Positions 24,478-34,268 of a stretch of DNA of 50,403 bases are shown here, one piece after another (position 1 is the first letter of the stretch; each line of letters opens with the position of its first letter). The notes beneath the pieces are model-generated. The model did no database searches, was not told the DNA's origin, and saw only the letters and a list, made by a program, of their open reading frames with translations. The DNA is from Candidatus Sulfopaludibacter sp. SbA3 (GTDB lineage: Bacteria; Acidobacteriota; Terriglobia; Bryobacterales; Bryobacteraceae). Location of the stretch: contig CAMAVI010000018.1 of assembly GCA_945861625.1 (NCBI GenBank), forward strand, positions 1 through 50,403, written 5' to 3'. Both the position numbers and the translations under genes were made by a program.

Positions 24478-25686
24478 TTATTCCGGCACGATTACGCGCT
24501 TCCACTTTTTCCCAACGTGCACGACGAGTGGCCCGGGTTCGGGTGTGAACTTCAGCTTCGTGACAGGGACTCCGTTAAGCTCGACGGCACCGAACTTCAC
24601 TAAGCGTTCAGCTTCGGTGCGCGAGGGTGCCATGCCAGTGCCAAGGATAAACTTGGCGACGTTCATGCCGTCCGAACCAAGCGCACCCTCCGGGAACGGC
24701 ACTTCTTCCATGTCCGATGGTTCGGCGCCCTGGCGAACTTCGCGATTGAAGTCTTCGAGCGCCTGCGCGGCATTGGACGACGAATGGAAATCCGCCACGA
24801 TGCGCCCGGCGAGTTCCATCTTTACGCCCATAGGTTCGCGCTGTTTGAGCGAGTTGATCTCCGCCAGCGGCAGATCGGTCAGCAGTTCCCAGTAGCGCCA
24901 CATGAGCGCATCACTGATGCTCATCACTTTGCGGAACATGACTTTCGGGGGCTCCGTGATGCCGATGTAGTTGTTCTTGGACTTCGACATCTTCTCGATG
25001 CCGTCCGTGCCTTCCAGCAACGGCGTCGTGGCTACGATCTGCGGCGACTGACCGAAGTCGCGTTGCAACTCGCGGCCTACCAGTAAGTTGAACTTCTGAT
25101 CGGTGCCGCCCAGTTCCACGTCGCAGCCAAGCATCACGGAGTCGTATCCCTGTGCCAACGGATACAGCAGTTCGTGCATTGAAATCGGCGTGCCGTCCTT
25201 CAATCGCTTGGTGAAATCGTCGCGTTCGATGATCCGCGCCACAGTGTAGCGCGAACACAACCGGATCATGTCCTCGAACTTCAGCGGCTCCAGCCAGTCG
25301 CTATTGAATCGCACTTCCGTCTTGGCGGGATCGAGAATCTTAAACACCTGTGCCTTGTACGTGTCCGCGTTACGGCTAATATCACCGCGCGTCATGGGCG
25401 GACGCGTGATGTTGCGTCCGGTAGGGTCGCCAATCAGCCCGGTCATGTCGCCGATCAGGAAAATGACGGTGTGCCCCATATCCTGAAAGTGCTTGAGCTT
25501 TCGCAGCAGAACAGTGTGACCCAGGTGCAGATCCGGAGCCGTGGGATCGAAGCCGGCCTTGACACGCAGAGGGCGGCCTACTTTTGCCGCCTCGGTCAGG
25601 CGTTCCTTCAAATCCTCTTCGCGAATGATTTCGGAGAAGCCTTTCTTTAGGTAGGCAAGTTGTTCAGTGACGGGAGCAAAGGACAC
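24478..25686 (-). CDS. tyrS: Tyrosine--tRNA ligase
   Basis: A 402-residue class I synthetase. The HIGH signature is HLGHT in [15 protein letters not shown] and the KMSKS loop is KMSKSKNN. The tyrosine-binding stretch is [22 protein letters not shown]-terminal S4-like RNA-binding domain ([20 protein letters not shown]) completes it. The start is GTG at 25686. A TACAAT box lies 6 bases before it and no Shine-Dalgarno sequence is visible, so the message may be leaderless. No T-box leader was seen. Confidence 0.96.
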   Translation of the reverse strand: MSFAPVTEQLAYLKKGFSEIIREEDLKERLTEAAKVGRPLRVKAGFDPTAPDLHLGHTVLLRKLKHFQDMGHTVIFLIGDMTGLIGDPTGRNITRPPMTRGDISRNADTYKAQVFKILDPAKTEVRFNSDWLEPLKFEDMIRLCSRYTVARIIERDDFTKRLKDGTPISMHELLYPLAQGYDSVMLGCDVELGGTDQKFNLLVGRELQRDFGQSPQIVATTPLLEGTDGIEKMSKSKNNYIGITEPPKVMFRKVMSISDALMWRYWELLTDLPLAEINSLKQREPMGVKMELAGRIVADFHSSSNAAQALEDFNREVRQGAEPSDMEEVPFPEGALGSDGMNVAKFILGTGMAPSRTEAERLVKFGAVELNGVPVTKLKFTPEPGPLVVHVGKKWKRVIVPE

Positions 25687-25687
25687 T

Positions 25688-25728
25688 TTACAATTGTAAG
25701 CGCACAGGCCAGCCAGGCCGCTGTGCGC
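25688..25728. promoter_or_regulatory. Palindrome and hairpin between tyrS and the DUF885 gene
   Basis: TTACAATTGTAA (25688-25699) is a perfect 12-bp palindrome that includes the likely tyrS -10 box TACAAT on the minus strand. Directly beside it, GCGCACAG (25700-25707) and CTGTGCGC (25721-25728) are perfect inverted arms around a 13-base centre. Together they fill most of the 56-bp divergent gap and could be an operator or a structured leader. Confidence 0.45.
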
Positions 25729-25742
25729 GCTAGGATGGTGAC

Positions 25743-27413
25743 GTGAAAACTGTGATCATTATGGTTTCCCTGGTTACCACCGCTGCGGCGCAATCCCTGA
25801 GCGATCGCTTCTTTGATGAATACTACTTTCCCTTCAACCCCTCGACGGCGACTTCGGCCGGCATCCACAAATACGACGGTGAGCTGGAAGACTACTCGCG
25901 TGCTGGTGTTGCCGCGCGCGTCGCCAGGCTGAAGCAATTTGAGGCTGAGTTTGCGAGGCTCTCGCCGGGTCCGGATCGGGATTTGATTCTCACCAGCATT
26001 CGCTCCTCTCTTCTTGAGCTCGAAACGATTCGCAATTGGGAGCGGAATCCCGATATTTACGCGAGCGGCATTTCCAGCAGCGCATTTGCCATCATCAGCC
26101 GGACGTTTGCTCCGCCGGAAACGCGCCTGCGCTCGCTCATCTCACGGGAGCGGAAGATGCCGCGGGTGCTGGCGGCGGCACGCGAGAATCTGAAGAACCC
26201 GCCGAAAATCTATACCGAAATTGCGATCGAGCAGGTCCCGGGCATCATCGCGTTCTTTGAAAAAGACGTTCCATTGGCGTTCAGCAGCGTGCAGGACGCC
26301 AAGCTCCTGGCCGAGTTCCGCGAAGCGAATACCGGCGTGATTGGGGCGCTACGAGATCACGAGAAGTTTTTGAAGAGCGACGTGCTGCCGCGCTCCCATG
26401 GCGATTTCCGGTTAGGCGCCGCCAACTACTCCAAGAAACTGCTCTACGACGAAATGGTGGACATCCCACTCGACCGCCTTCTGCAAATTGGCTACGACGA
26501 TCTTCGCGCCAACCAGAAGAAGTTCCGCGAGACGGCGGCGCTGATCAATAAGAATAAGACACCGCGAGAAGTTTTGACTGAGTTCGAAAAGGACCATCCG
26601 GCGCCAGACAAACTTTTGGATGCGTTCCGGGAAACACTGGTCGGCCTGCGGGATTTCGTGACCGGCCGCAAGCTGGTGGGGATTCCGTCTCCGGTTTTGC
26701 CGATTCTCGAAGAGACACCACCCTTCATGCGCGCCGTCACGTTTGCATCCATGGATACGCCCGGCGCGTATGAGAGAGTGGCGAAAGAAGCGTATTTCAA
26801 CGTCACGCTTCCTGAAAAGAGTTGGCCCAAAGAGCGCGTCGAGAACTTCATGAGCGGGTTCAATCATGGAACCATTCTCAGTACGGCGATTCATGAGGCC
26901 TATCCGGGCCACTACGTGCAGTTCCTGTGGATGCAGCGCGTAGATTCGAAGGTGCGCAAATTACTGGGCGCCAATTCCAATGCCGAGGGATGGGCGCATT
27001 ATTGCGAACAGATGATGTTCGATGAAGGATACGCCAAGGATTCGCCGGACCTCAATAAGCTGCGCCTGGGGCAGATTCAGGATGCGCTCCTACGTAACGC
27101 CCGCTATATCATGGGCATCGAAATGCACACGGGCAAGCGCACGTTTGAGCAAAGTGTCGAGTTTTTCAATAAGGAAGGCTATCAGACCCATGAGACGGCG
27201 CTACGTGAAACCAAGCGCGGAACTGCGGATGCGACGTACCTGTATTACACGCTCGGTAAGTTGCAAATCCTCAAGCTGCGCGAGGATTACAAGAAGATGC
27301 GTGGCGCTAAATTCTCACTCGAAGAATTCCATACGAGCTTCATGAAGCAAGGCTATCCGCCGATCAAGATCGTGCGCAAAGCCCTGCTGGGCGACGACTC
27401 ACCGACGCTCTAA
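25743..27413 (+). CDS. Exported DUF885 metallopeptidase-like protein
   Basis: A 556-residue protein of the DUF885 family with a short signal peptide ([18 protein letters not shown]). The zinc-site motif is HEAYPGH, with His384, Glu385 and His390, and a downstream glutamate is Glu415 in [12 protein letters not shown]. This arrangement is characteristic of the family and resembles gluzincin-type peptidases; natural substrates are unknown. The start is GTG with AGGATGG upstream. It is a single-gene unit that converges head-on with the molybdenum hydroxylase gene, their stops adjacent. Confidence 0.88.
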   Translation: MKTVIIMVSLVTTAAAQSLSDRFFDEYYFPFNPSTATSAGIHKYDGELEDYSRAGVAARVARLKQFEAEFARLSPGPDRDLILTSIRSSLLELETIRNWERNPDIYASGISSSAFAIISRTFAPPETRLRSLISRERKMPRVLAAARENLKNPPKIYTEIAIEQVPGIIAFFEKDVPLAFSSVQDAKLLAEFREANTGVIGALRDHEKFLKSDVLPRSHGDFRLGAANYSKKLLYDEMVDIPLDRLLQIGYDDLRANQKKFRETAALINKNKTPREVLTEFEKDHPAPDKLLDAFRETLVGLRDFVTGRKLVGIPSPVLPILEETPPFMRAVTFASMDTPGAYERVAKEAYFNVTLPEKSWPKERVENFMSGFNHGTILSTAIHEAYPGHYVQFLWMQRVDSKVRKLLGANSNAEGWAHYCEQMMFDEGYAKDSPDLNKLRLGQIQDALLRNARYIMGIEMHTGKRTFEQSVEFFNKEGYQTHETALRETKRGTADATYLYYTLGKLQILKLREDYKKMRGAKFSLEEFHTSFMKQGYPPIKIVRKALLGDDSPTL

Positions 27414-29546
27414 TTAATCTCCGACGATCGCCGTCTTCACGCGCTCCGGTGTAAAGGGAGCCGTGCGCACGCGCGCACCGGTAGCATCGAAAATCGCATT
27501 GGCGAGCGCTCCAGGGACCGTCACTGCAGCGGCTTCGCCCGCGCCATAGAGTGGCAGTTCCGGCCGGTTGATGAGCGCGACCTCAATCGCCGGAGCATCC
27601 GGGAAGCGCAGGATCGGATAGGTGTTCCAATCCACGCTGGTGACACGCGCGCGGTCAAACTTTACTTCCTCATGAAGAGTCCGGCTAAGGGTCTGCACGA
27701 TCAATCCTTCCACCTGATTGCGCAGCGCGTCGGGATTCACGATCAGTCCGCAGTCATGCGCGCAAGCGACGCGGCGCACGCTGACTTTACCCGTGGCGCG
27801 ATCGACAGCGACCTCCATCGCCATAGCCACATAGTTTTCGGCCTGCTTGTAGCGCGCGTACGCGAAGCCATAGCCGATCTGCATTCCGCCCTGTACCGGA
27901 CGAGGAGCCGACGCCGGCCGGGGCTTCCAGTTGAACATGTCGGCGGTACGCTTGATGACCTCGATGGCGCGCGGATCTTTGAGACCGCGCAGACGGTACT
28001 CCACCGGGTCGACGCCCGCGGCGAGCGCAAGTTCATCGGTGAACGCCTCCACCGCGAACACGTTGGCGATCTTGCCAGGCGCACGCAGATTGGACGGCCG
28101 CAGAGGCGTGTCCTTGATGTGATGCGCCACCACGCGGACGTTGCCGGCCGCATACGGCGGGTCGGCGTTTTGCGTCATGAGGCCCGCGCCCTGGCCGTGA
28201 TCCTGCGCCATGCCGGCCGCGTCGATACTCAGCAAGGGCCGCGAGCCGGGCTTGTTCATCGGCACCCACATCTCCGCTTCCCATGCCGCGATATTGCCCT
28301 GGGCATCGAGGCCCGCGCGCAGGTCGATCAATTGTTGCGGACCCTTGGGATCCCAGCCCAGCTCGTCCTGGCGCATCCACTGCACGCGCACGGGAGCGTT
28401 CACGGCTCTGGACAAAAGCACGGCATCCGCCGCTACATCGTCGTTGCCATTGCCGCCGTAACAACCCGCGCCATCCATATAGACGACGCGGACCTTCGCC
28501 AAGGGCACGGCGAAGACCTTTGCCATATTGGCCCGCAAATTGTGCGGCGCCTGCGCGGACGACCACACAGTCAGGCCGCCTTCGCGCATATCGGCCACCG
28601 CACACGAAGGTCCCAGCGACGCGTGGCTCTGGTTCGGCCAGTAGTAAGAGGCCGCGAAAGTCTTCGCCGCTCCCGTCATTGCGGATGCCGTATTGCCGCG
28701 GTTGATCACGGTCTCGTCCTTGTCCACCGCGGCGTTGCGCACGTAGCCGCCGAGGCCCGTGCTTCCCGGTAGCGCTTGTCCCTCGCTCCAGGTGGCCTTG
28801 AGTTCGCGTGCTGCGCGGATCGCGGCCCACTCGTCTTTGGCGACCACGGCGAGGAAACTCTCGATGCGCACGGCACGCACATCGGGGATCGAGCGGATCG
28901 ACGCCTCATCCACCGACATCAGTTTCGCGCCGATGACGGGAGGATGAATCACGCGACCATGCATCATCCCCGGCATCGTGAAGTCCTGCACATAAACGTT
29001 GCGGCCTGTAGCTTTGAGGGGAACTTCGGGGCGCAACACGGGTTGGCTGACCACCTTGTATGTCTTGGGGTCTTTCAGCGGCGCGTTGGGGTCCACTTTC
29101 ATGTTGAAGTGTTTGCCGCCGGCCAGATCTGCCGGAGTCATTTTGCGGAACGCCTCGCGCGCCGTGGCAGCCGCGCGCCGCACCTGCACGCCGCCTTGGG
29201 TGAGGCCCGTACTGCCGCCGGTGCTGCCCTGATCCGGCGTCAACGCCGTGTCGCCTTCGACCAAATTCACGCGCTCCACGGGGAGTTCCAATTCCTCAGC
29301 CGCCATCTGGCGGATGGCGACGCGCAGTCCGGTGCCCAGATCCACCTTGCCGGTGTACACCGTGACGGAGCCATCGGCATGCACGGCGAGGAAGCTATCC
29401 ACGTCGTTGATGCCGGTCGGCTTGCCGAGCGTCGCATCGGAACCAACCGCCATTTGCGCGGCGCCACGGCCGGCGAAGGTGAATCCAACCACAACCGCGG
29501 CGCCGGATTTCAGTAAATCGCGTCGGGAAACAATAGGTGTCGTCAT
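27414..29546 (-). CDS. Tat-exported molybdopterin subunit (IorB-like, xanthine dehydrogenase family)
   Basis: A 710-residue molybdenum hydroxylase large subunit with a twin-arginine signal (SRRDLLKSGAAVVVGFTFAG). The molybdenum cofactor contacts are visible as GLTQGGVQ, DGAGCYGGNGNDDVAADA and the catalytic glutamate in LYGAGEAAA. The two-subunit form without an FAD subunit matches isoquinoline 1-oxidoreductase and related periplasmic aldehyde dehydrogenases that pass electrons to cytochromes. No cytochrome gene is adjacent. The start is preceded by GGAGG. It lies 9 bp downstream of its iron-sulfur partner gene. The substrate cannot be assigned. Confidence 0.9.
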   Translation of the reverse strand: MTTPIVSRRDLLKSGAAVVVGFTFAGRGAAQMAVGSDATLGKPTGINDVDSFLAVHADGSVTVYTGKVDLGTGLRVAIRQMAAEELELPVERVNLVEGDTALTPDQGSTGGSTGLTQGGVQVRRAAATAREAFRKMTPADLAGGKHFNMKVDPNAPLKDPKTYKVVSQPVLRPEVPLKATGRNVYVQDFTMPGMMHGRVIHPPVIGAKLMSVDEASIRSIPDVRAVRIESFLAVVAKDEWAAIRAARELKATWSEGQALPGSTGLGGYVRNAAVDKDETVINRGNTASAMTGAAKTFAASYYWPNQSHASLGPSCAVADMREGGLTVWSSAQAPHNLRANMAKVFAVPLAKVRVVYMDGAGCYGGNGNDDVAADAVLLSRAVNAPVRVQWMRQDELGWDPKGPQQLIDLRAGLDAQGNIAAWEAEMWVPMNKPGSRPLLSIDAAGMAQDHGQGAGLMTQNADPPYAAGNVRVVAHHIKDTPLRPSNLRAPGKIANVFAVEAFTDELALAAGVDPVEYRLRGLKDPRAIEVIKRTADMFNWKPRPASAPRPVQGGMQIGYGFAYARYKQAENYVAMAMEVAVDRATGKVSVRRVACAHDCGLIVNPDALRNQVEGLIVQTLSRTLHEEVKFDRARVTSVDWNTYPILRFPDAPAIEVALINRPELPLYGAGEAAAVTVPGALANAIFDATGARVRTAPFTPERVKTAIVGD

Positions 29547-29555
29547 GATCGCCTC

Positions 29556-30023
29556 CTAGACCGCCGCTCCGGATGCCCGCATCACTGCCCGCAGGATGCG
29601 CGTGTGCGTTCCACAGCGGCATAGATTGCCCGCCATCCCTTGCTTGACCTGTTCCAGGGTCGGCTTGGGATTTTGCGTCAAGAGAGACTTCGCGGTCATC
29701 ACCATGCCATTGGTGCAGTAGCCGCATTGGGAGGCCTGCTCGGCGATGAACGCGGCCTGGATTGTGTCCGGCTTTTCGGGAGTGCCCAACCCTTCGATGG
29801 TTGTGATGTTCTTCCCCGCGGCTTGCCGAACGGTCGTCAGGCAAGAGCGCGTGGCCTTGCCATCGATTAATACGGTGCAAGCGCCGCACTGGCCCATGCC
29901 GCAGCCGAACTTGGGTCCGTGCTGTCCCAGTTCGTTGCGGAGCACATAGAGTAGCGGCTGCGCCGGGTCCCACGATTCCGCCGTCGCTGGGCGCCCATTC
30001 AGTTGGAATTTATAGGTTGCCAT
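29556..30023 (-). CDS. 2Fe-2S subunit of the molybdenum hydroxylase (IorA-like)
   Basis: A 155-residue protein with an N-terminal plant-type ferredoxin domain (FGCGMGQCGACTVL, then RSCL) and a C-terminal four-cysteine domain (SQCGYCTNGM and NLCRCGTH). It carries electrons away from the molybdenum centre of the next gene's product. It has no signal peptide, so it probably travels out with the Tat-exported large subunit, as known for this class. The ATG at 30023 has GGAGG 7 bases upstream; a longer frame upstream lacks a domain and is not used. Confidence 0.93.
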   Translation of the reverse strand: MATYKFQLNGRPATAESWDPAQPLLYVLRNELGQHGPKFGCGMGQCGACTVLIDGKATRSCLTTVRQAAGKNITTIEGLGTPEKPDTIQAAFIAEQASQCGYCTNGMVMTAKSLLTQNPKPTLEQVKQGMAGNLCRCGTHTRILRAVMRASGAAV

Positions 30024-30058
30024 CGAGTGACCTCCATGTGATCGTTTCTCAATATAGC

Positions 30059-30889
30059 TCAATACGGCGCCGAAATCGCCGTGAACTGGAGCGGCTTGGC
30101 GTCGAACAACATCTTCGTAGATCCCAAGCTGTCTGGCAGCGCCGCCGCCCGGAAGATGCAGCCTTTCTCGGCCCAAAGCACGGATTCGCCATCGCGATCG
30201 GCCCATTCCCAGTCCGGTTTTTCGAGCCGCATCCCAAGGCGCGTGTTCTCGATCTCGTGTTCATCCCAATAGGAACTCTTGCCCTGCGGAGCGCCGATCT
30301 GAGCGTGCGCCAGCTTCCGCAACACCCAACCGTTCGCCAAGGGTTTTTCGAAAATGTCGCAGGAGTCGAACAGGACTTCGCTCAGCTTGCCCGCGAAGGT
30401 CCAGCCATCGCGCAGTAGCCGCGGATAGTAGATACTCAAGCACTCGCCGCCATGGCCGCCCTCGGGGACAAACGTTGTGTCTTCGGTCATTTCCGCGGAT
30501 TTCTCCAGCGGGAAATGCATGCAGCTTCCGTTCAACCAATACCGATGGGGCTTGGTGAAGAGGCCGCCGCCCAGCCAACAATCGCCCTTGCCATGGAGCA
30601 CAATGGCTTTGAGCCACGGTGCCCGCGAGATCGCGGTCCAGGAACCTTTGGTGGGCGAGTTGATCCGGCCTCCGCGCGCGAAGTAGATCATGTATTTCCC
30701 ATCCGGGGAAAGATCCGCGCGGCGCTCGTAAATGCGGCCGCGCATCCACTGGCCCAATGTGAACGTGTCGGTCGAGCGATCCCACAAGATGGAACACACC
30801 GCGTTCGCCGGACCTTTTCGCAGCACCACGGCGCGCGGCGACTGACTGGCCAATAGTACGTGAATTCGGGCAGGAACTAAGGCCCTCAT
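30059..30889 (-). CDS. Conserved-looking hypothetical protein
   Basis: A 276-residue, tryptophan-rich soluble protein that I do not recognise. Visible features are VCSILWDRSTDTFTLGQW, ERRADLSPDGKYMIYFAR (a beta-propeller-like blade motif) and PEGGHGGECLSIYYPRLL. There is no signal peptide or membrane segment. The frame is long and uninterrupted, and its composition is protein-like. The ATG at 30889 is chosen over a GTG two codons upstream. It sits 35 bp upstream of the hydroxylase genes on the same strand and could share their transcript, though nothing shows a functional link. Confidence 0.65.
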   Translation of the reverse strand: MRALVPARIHVLLASQSPRAVVLRKGPANAVCSILWDRSTDTFTLGQWMRGRIYERRADLSPDGKYMIYFARGGRINSPTKGSWTAISRAPWLKAIVLHGKGDCWLGGGLFTKPHRYWLNGSCMHFPLEKSAEMTEDTTFVPEGGHGGECLSIYYPRLLRDGWTFAGKLSEVLFDSCDIFEKPLANGWVLRKLAHAQIGAPQGKSSYWDEHEIENTRLGMRLEKPDWEWADRDGESVLWAEKGCIFRAAALPDSLGSTKMLFDAKPLQFTAISAPY

Positions 30890-30923
30890 ACGCACCAGTG
30901 TGCCACGTGTTAATCCTGAAGAT

Positions 30924-32072
30924 ATGCGGGGCCCTACATGGTCGCTGTTCGTTTTGTGTGCTGTCCTAAGCGGGCAAGATTACCGTGGCGAAATTGCTCC
31001 GCGTCCCGCCGGTGGCGCGCCCACGACTATTTCGTTCGGGCGCTTGCGCTTCCGCACCCTGGCTTTAGGCCGGGAAGGACCCAGCTATTTCCCTTTGCGC
31101 AGCGCGGCGGTACAAGGACGCCAATACTTGGCGGAGGCGCGCATTGACGGAATCGCAGGAATTGCAACCGTGCGCTTCGATCTCACCGATGCAGAGGGAC
31201 GAGCCGTGCAGGTGATGAATCTGTGGAAGGCCACCGATTTCTCCAACGACGGCGAGTTCATGGGATTGGTAACCATTCCTGCACAGCCATTCCGCATGGC
31301 CGCTGTGGGTACGGACCGTCGAGGCATGGCGTTTCGGGTCCTCTCGCGGGACGTGATTCAGCCCCCCGTGAGCGGCGTGGATGAACCGGGGTTGATCCCG
31401 CCGGGATTTCCAGCATTGGAACAAGGGCAAATTCAAAAGATTATCGCCGGCACTCTCCGGGAAACGTCCGAGCGCGCGGCCCGCGCGGCCAAGGAACACC
31501 CCGGAGGCGTCATCTCCTTAGGCAGTTCCTCTCTTTCTCGAATTGCTTACGAACCGTTCGTATCTTCCGCGGGAGCGCCGCTGGGATTGCGCCTCCGCTA
31601 CTCGCTGCGCTTTGATGCGGATTCCACGGTGGCCGCGATCCCCCACGCGTTTCCGGTTTATCGACCCAGCGAATGGCGGGGGCTGGTCACCATGAAGGGC
31701 GCACGCGGCACGATTTCACCGGCTCCGGGGATGATCGGCGCGACATCTTTGAACGACGTGATTGTTTACGGGGCGCGAGTCGAATTCCGCGCGGGTGTCA
31801 CCTATACGTTCTCGATTGACATGGTGCCCGACTACGTCTTTCAGGGAACCCTCTCCGGCCGCTATTGCGTGCACGATCAGAAATTCGCGGCGCGCCCCGG
31901 GCCCTGGAACGCGCTGCTGGCGAGCTCCGAAGCACCGTCCTATTCCGTATCGTGGAACGACCTCGGTTTGACCGCCGAGATTCCCGCGTATTACCCCCAG
32001 AGCGCCTTGCGCGCGAACTTCATCGCGGCAGGGGCAACTGACTGCGGTCCCAACGCGAACACCCGGTTTTAG
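30924..32072 (+). CDS. Secreted hypothetical protein
   Basis: A 382-residue protein with a likely signal peptide (MRGPTWSLFVLCAVLSGQ). The mature part is rich in beta-strand patterns (GLRLRYSLRFDADST, YTFSIDMVPDYVFQGTLSGR) and has no catalytic motif I recognise. The segment GYR-free RLRFRTLALGREGPSYFPL lies near the N-terminus. An in-frame GTG 24 bp upstream is possible. It diverges from the preceding unknown gene across 34 bp and converges on the G8-domain gene 3 bp away. Function unknown. Confidence 0.65.
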   Translation: MRGPTWSLFVLCAVLSGQDYRGEIAPRPAGGAPTTISFGRLRFRTLALGREGPSYFPLRSAAVQGRQYLAEARIDGIAGIATVRFDLTDAEGRAVQVMNLWKATDFSNDGEFMGLVTIPAQPFRMAAVGTDRRGMAFRVLSRDVIQPPVSGVDEPGLIPPGFPALEQGQIQKIIAGTLRETSERAARAAKEHPGGVISLGSSSLSRIAYEPFVSSAGAPLGLRLRYSLRFDADSTVAAIPHAFPVYRPSEWRGLVTMKGARGTISPAPGMIGATSLNDVIVYGARVEFRAGVTYTFSIDMVPDYVFQGTLSGRYCVHDQKFAARPGPWNALLASSEAPSYSVSWNDLGLTAEIPAYYPQSALRANFIAAGATDCGPNANTRF

Positions 32073-32075
32073 GTT

Positions 32076-34238
32076 TTACTTGCAAACCCAGCCGTCGATG
32101 CCGGCGCGCTTGTCGTTGCAAGGCGCCACGTTGGCGGGGGCTTCCAGCGAGTAGTAAACCTTGAAATTGTCGCCCGCCTTGCGGTTGAAATCGTAAACGG
32201 TGATCGGATCACGCGGGGAAGTGTCGCCCCCCGCCATGCGGTAATTCATGGAAATCGCTCCCGGCGGCGAACTCTGGCCTACCGGGATGCCGGGCAGCGG
32301 CTCGAATACCGAGCTGCGCACCACAGCCATCTTGAGCGGCTTGTCGTTGCGCGAAAGCGCGCGGTATGACGTCGCGATCACCACGCCGAGGTAATTCCGG
32401 AAATAACTGTTCTCCACCGCCAGCGTACCGTCGCCGCGTCCCGGTTCCGGCTTTTCGCTCATGCGGACGAAGGGGCTGGTGACGCCCGTGCGCAGGCCCT
32501 GCACGTTCACGTTGCGGAGCGCGATGGTCTTGGACAGATAGTCGCCCACCCAGACTCCCGCCGGGGTTTCGAATTCATTCGTCAATACGGACTTGTCTCC
32601 GCGCACGGTAAGGGTGTCCACGGTTAGCTTGTCGGTGGGTGTCGCCGTCACGCCGTGACGCGCCGAATTCCACACGCGGAAGTTCGTCACCGTCGCATTC
32701 CAGCCTAACGCCACGCCGGTCTGGATCGCGCCGTACGCTTCGTTGTTGGTGAACTCGAGCACGGGAATTTCCGTGGTGTCGACTTTTTTCGTTTCTTTGG
32801 CGAGGCTCATATCGGCGCCTTTGAACGCCGGGATCTGCACTTCGCCCAGCGTTCCTGCCGCCAGCCCGAAACCGAACACGTCGGCATTCGCGGCCACGTT
32901 ATTGCGGATGTAATTATTCGGCCCGCGGAACCAGAAGCCCGCGCCTTCGCCGCCCGGATCGGGAGCCGCGCCGGCATAACCGCTGCGCGGAGCGAAGTCG
33001 CCGGAGCCGCCCGAGCGCATGGCGAAGTTGTGATCGAACACGTTGAAGCTCTCCGTGCCGTCTTCGGTCACCATGCCCGCGCCGTGCGTGTTGTAAACCA
33101 CGTTATCCCGCGCCAGCCCATAGTGGCTGTTGTGCACGGTCACGCCCCACTTGGGAGCGCTATCCACGGAATTGCCGATCAGCGTGAACTGGTAACCGTT
33201 GGCCGTCGCCTGCTTGGGTCCGAAATTGTGATGAAAGTGGATGGCGTAACGGCCGATCTGATTCGTCCCGAGCTTCTGCAACTTGCCGCTATTGTCGAAC
33301 TCCGTGTTATCCAGCACGCCCATTTTGGTGCGGCCCATCTCGCGGATCTCCACGAAACGCAGGTCGATATCCGCGCGCGACATGAAAATCATGTGGCCGC
33401 GCGTGCCTTCCGGATTCTCCGAGCGCACCAGTACGTTGCGCGTCAGGTTGCCTACGTGGGGCAGGAATTCGAGCTTATCGGCGCCATCGCGGGCTCCCTT
33501 GTGGTTGAACTTGAGCGGCGTGGTGAGCGTGATTTTCGTGCCTTCCACCGCCGCGATGGTAAGCTTTTCGTCCTGTGGTTGATAGTTGTCGCCGCGCTCG
33601 GTCTCGCGGAGCTGGCGCGTATCGGGAATGACGATGTGGTCGCCGGGCTTCCAGGAGGCCACCGGCTGCTCGACGGTCAGCGTCTTCTGCCCGGCCAGGG
33701 GTTCGGCGGCCAGGCGCATGAAGGTCGGCGTCTTGATCGCTCCGTGCATCGTGATCTTGCCCATGCTTTCGATACCCGCGCCGAGTTCCGCGGCGTCAAT
33801 CTTACGGTCGATCTTCTGGTCGGCGATGATGACCTCGGCGGTCACGCCATTGGCCACCGGGTTAGCGGCGCTGCCGATCTCGAGATACCCATCGTCCTGC
33901 ACCATGATGTTGTTGGTCTTCAGGCGCGTGTTCCTGTCGGTGGCGAATTGTAAGTGTCCACGCAGATCCACGCACGCAATCTTGGCGTCGCTCGCCGCAT
34001 CGTAAACCAAGTTGTGGCCCGCGCTTACCAGCGCGCGGTCGCCCACGCCCGGTACTTTCTTTGTGGACCACGTCGCGGCGTTTGACCAGTTGCCGCTGCC
34101 CGAGCTGATAACCGTCGGCGCGGCACAAAATTCGGGAACTCCGCCGGGCACGCCGTGGACGTTGCGCGAGTGGCTGTGATCCTGCGCGGAAAGCGGGACT
34201 ACCGCGAAAAGCAAGGCGATTCCATAAGCTTTGGACAT
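32076..34238 (-). CDS. Secreted G8-domain/beta-helix protein (CEMIP-like)
   Basis: A 720-residue exported protein with signal peptide MSKAYGIALLFAVVPLSAQ. Residues about 30-150 form a G8 domain (SGSGNWSNAATWSTKKVPG, VSAGHNLVYDA). A right-handed beta-helix follows, with RYAIHFHHNFGP, HNSHYGLARDNVVYNTHG and NYIRNNVAANADVFG. The same order is found in CEMIP and TMEM2, which bind and depolymerise hyaluronan. I infer a polysaccharide-binding or degrading role. The gene begins 30 bp after the epimerase gene on the same strand and is plausibly the last member of the synthase operon. Catalytic residues cannot be named from sequence alone. Confidence 0.8.
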   Translation of the reverse strand: MSKAYGIALLFAVVPLSAQDHSHSRNVHGVPGGVPEFCAAPTVISSGSGNWSNAATWSTKKVPGVGDRALVSAGHNLVYDAASDAKIACVDLRGHLQFATDRNTRLKTNNIMVQDDGYLEIGSAANPVANGVTAEVIIADQKIDRKIDAAELGAGIESMGKITMHGAIKTPTFMRLAAEPLAGQKTLTVEQPVASWKPGDHIVIPDTRQLRETERGDNYQPQDEKLTIAAVEGTKITLTTPLKFNHKGARDGADKLEFLPHVGNLTRNVLVRSENPEGTRGHMIFMSRADIDLRFVEIREMGRTKMGVLDNTEFDNSGKLQKLGTNQIGRYAIHFHHNFGPKQATANGYQFTLIGNSVDSAPKWGVTVHNSHYGLARDNVVYNTHGAGMVTEDGTESFNVFDHNFAMRSGGSGDFAPRSGYAGAAPDPGGEGAGFWFRGPNNYIRNNVAANADVFGFGLAAGTLGEVQIPAFKGADMSLAKETKKVDTTEIPVLEFTNNEAYGAIQTGVALGWNATVTNFRVWNSARHGVTATPTDKLTVDTLTVRGDKSVLTNEFETPAGVWVGDYLSKTIALRNVNVQGLRTGVTSPFVRMSEKPEPGRGDGTLAVENSYFRNYLGVVIATSYRALSRNDKPLKMAVVRSSVFEPLPGIPVGQSSPPGAISMNYRMAGGDTSPRDPITVYDFNRKAGDNFKVYYSLEAPANVAPCNDKRAGIDGWVCK

Positions 34239-34268
34239 ATTGGAGATATTTTACACCTTCGATCCGGG

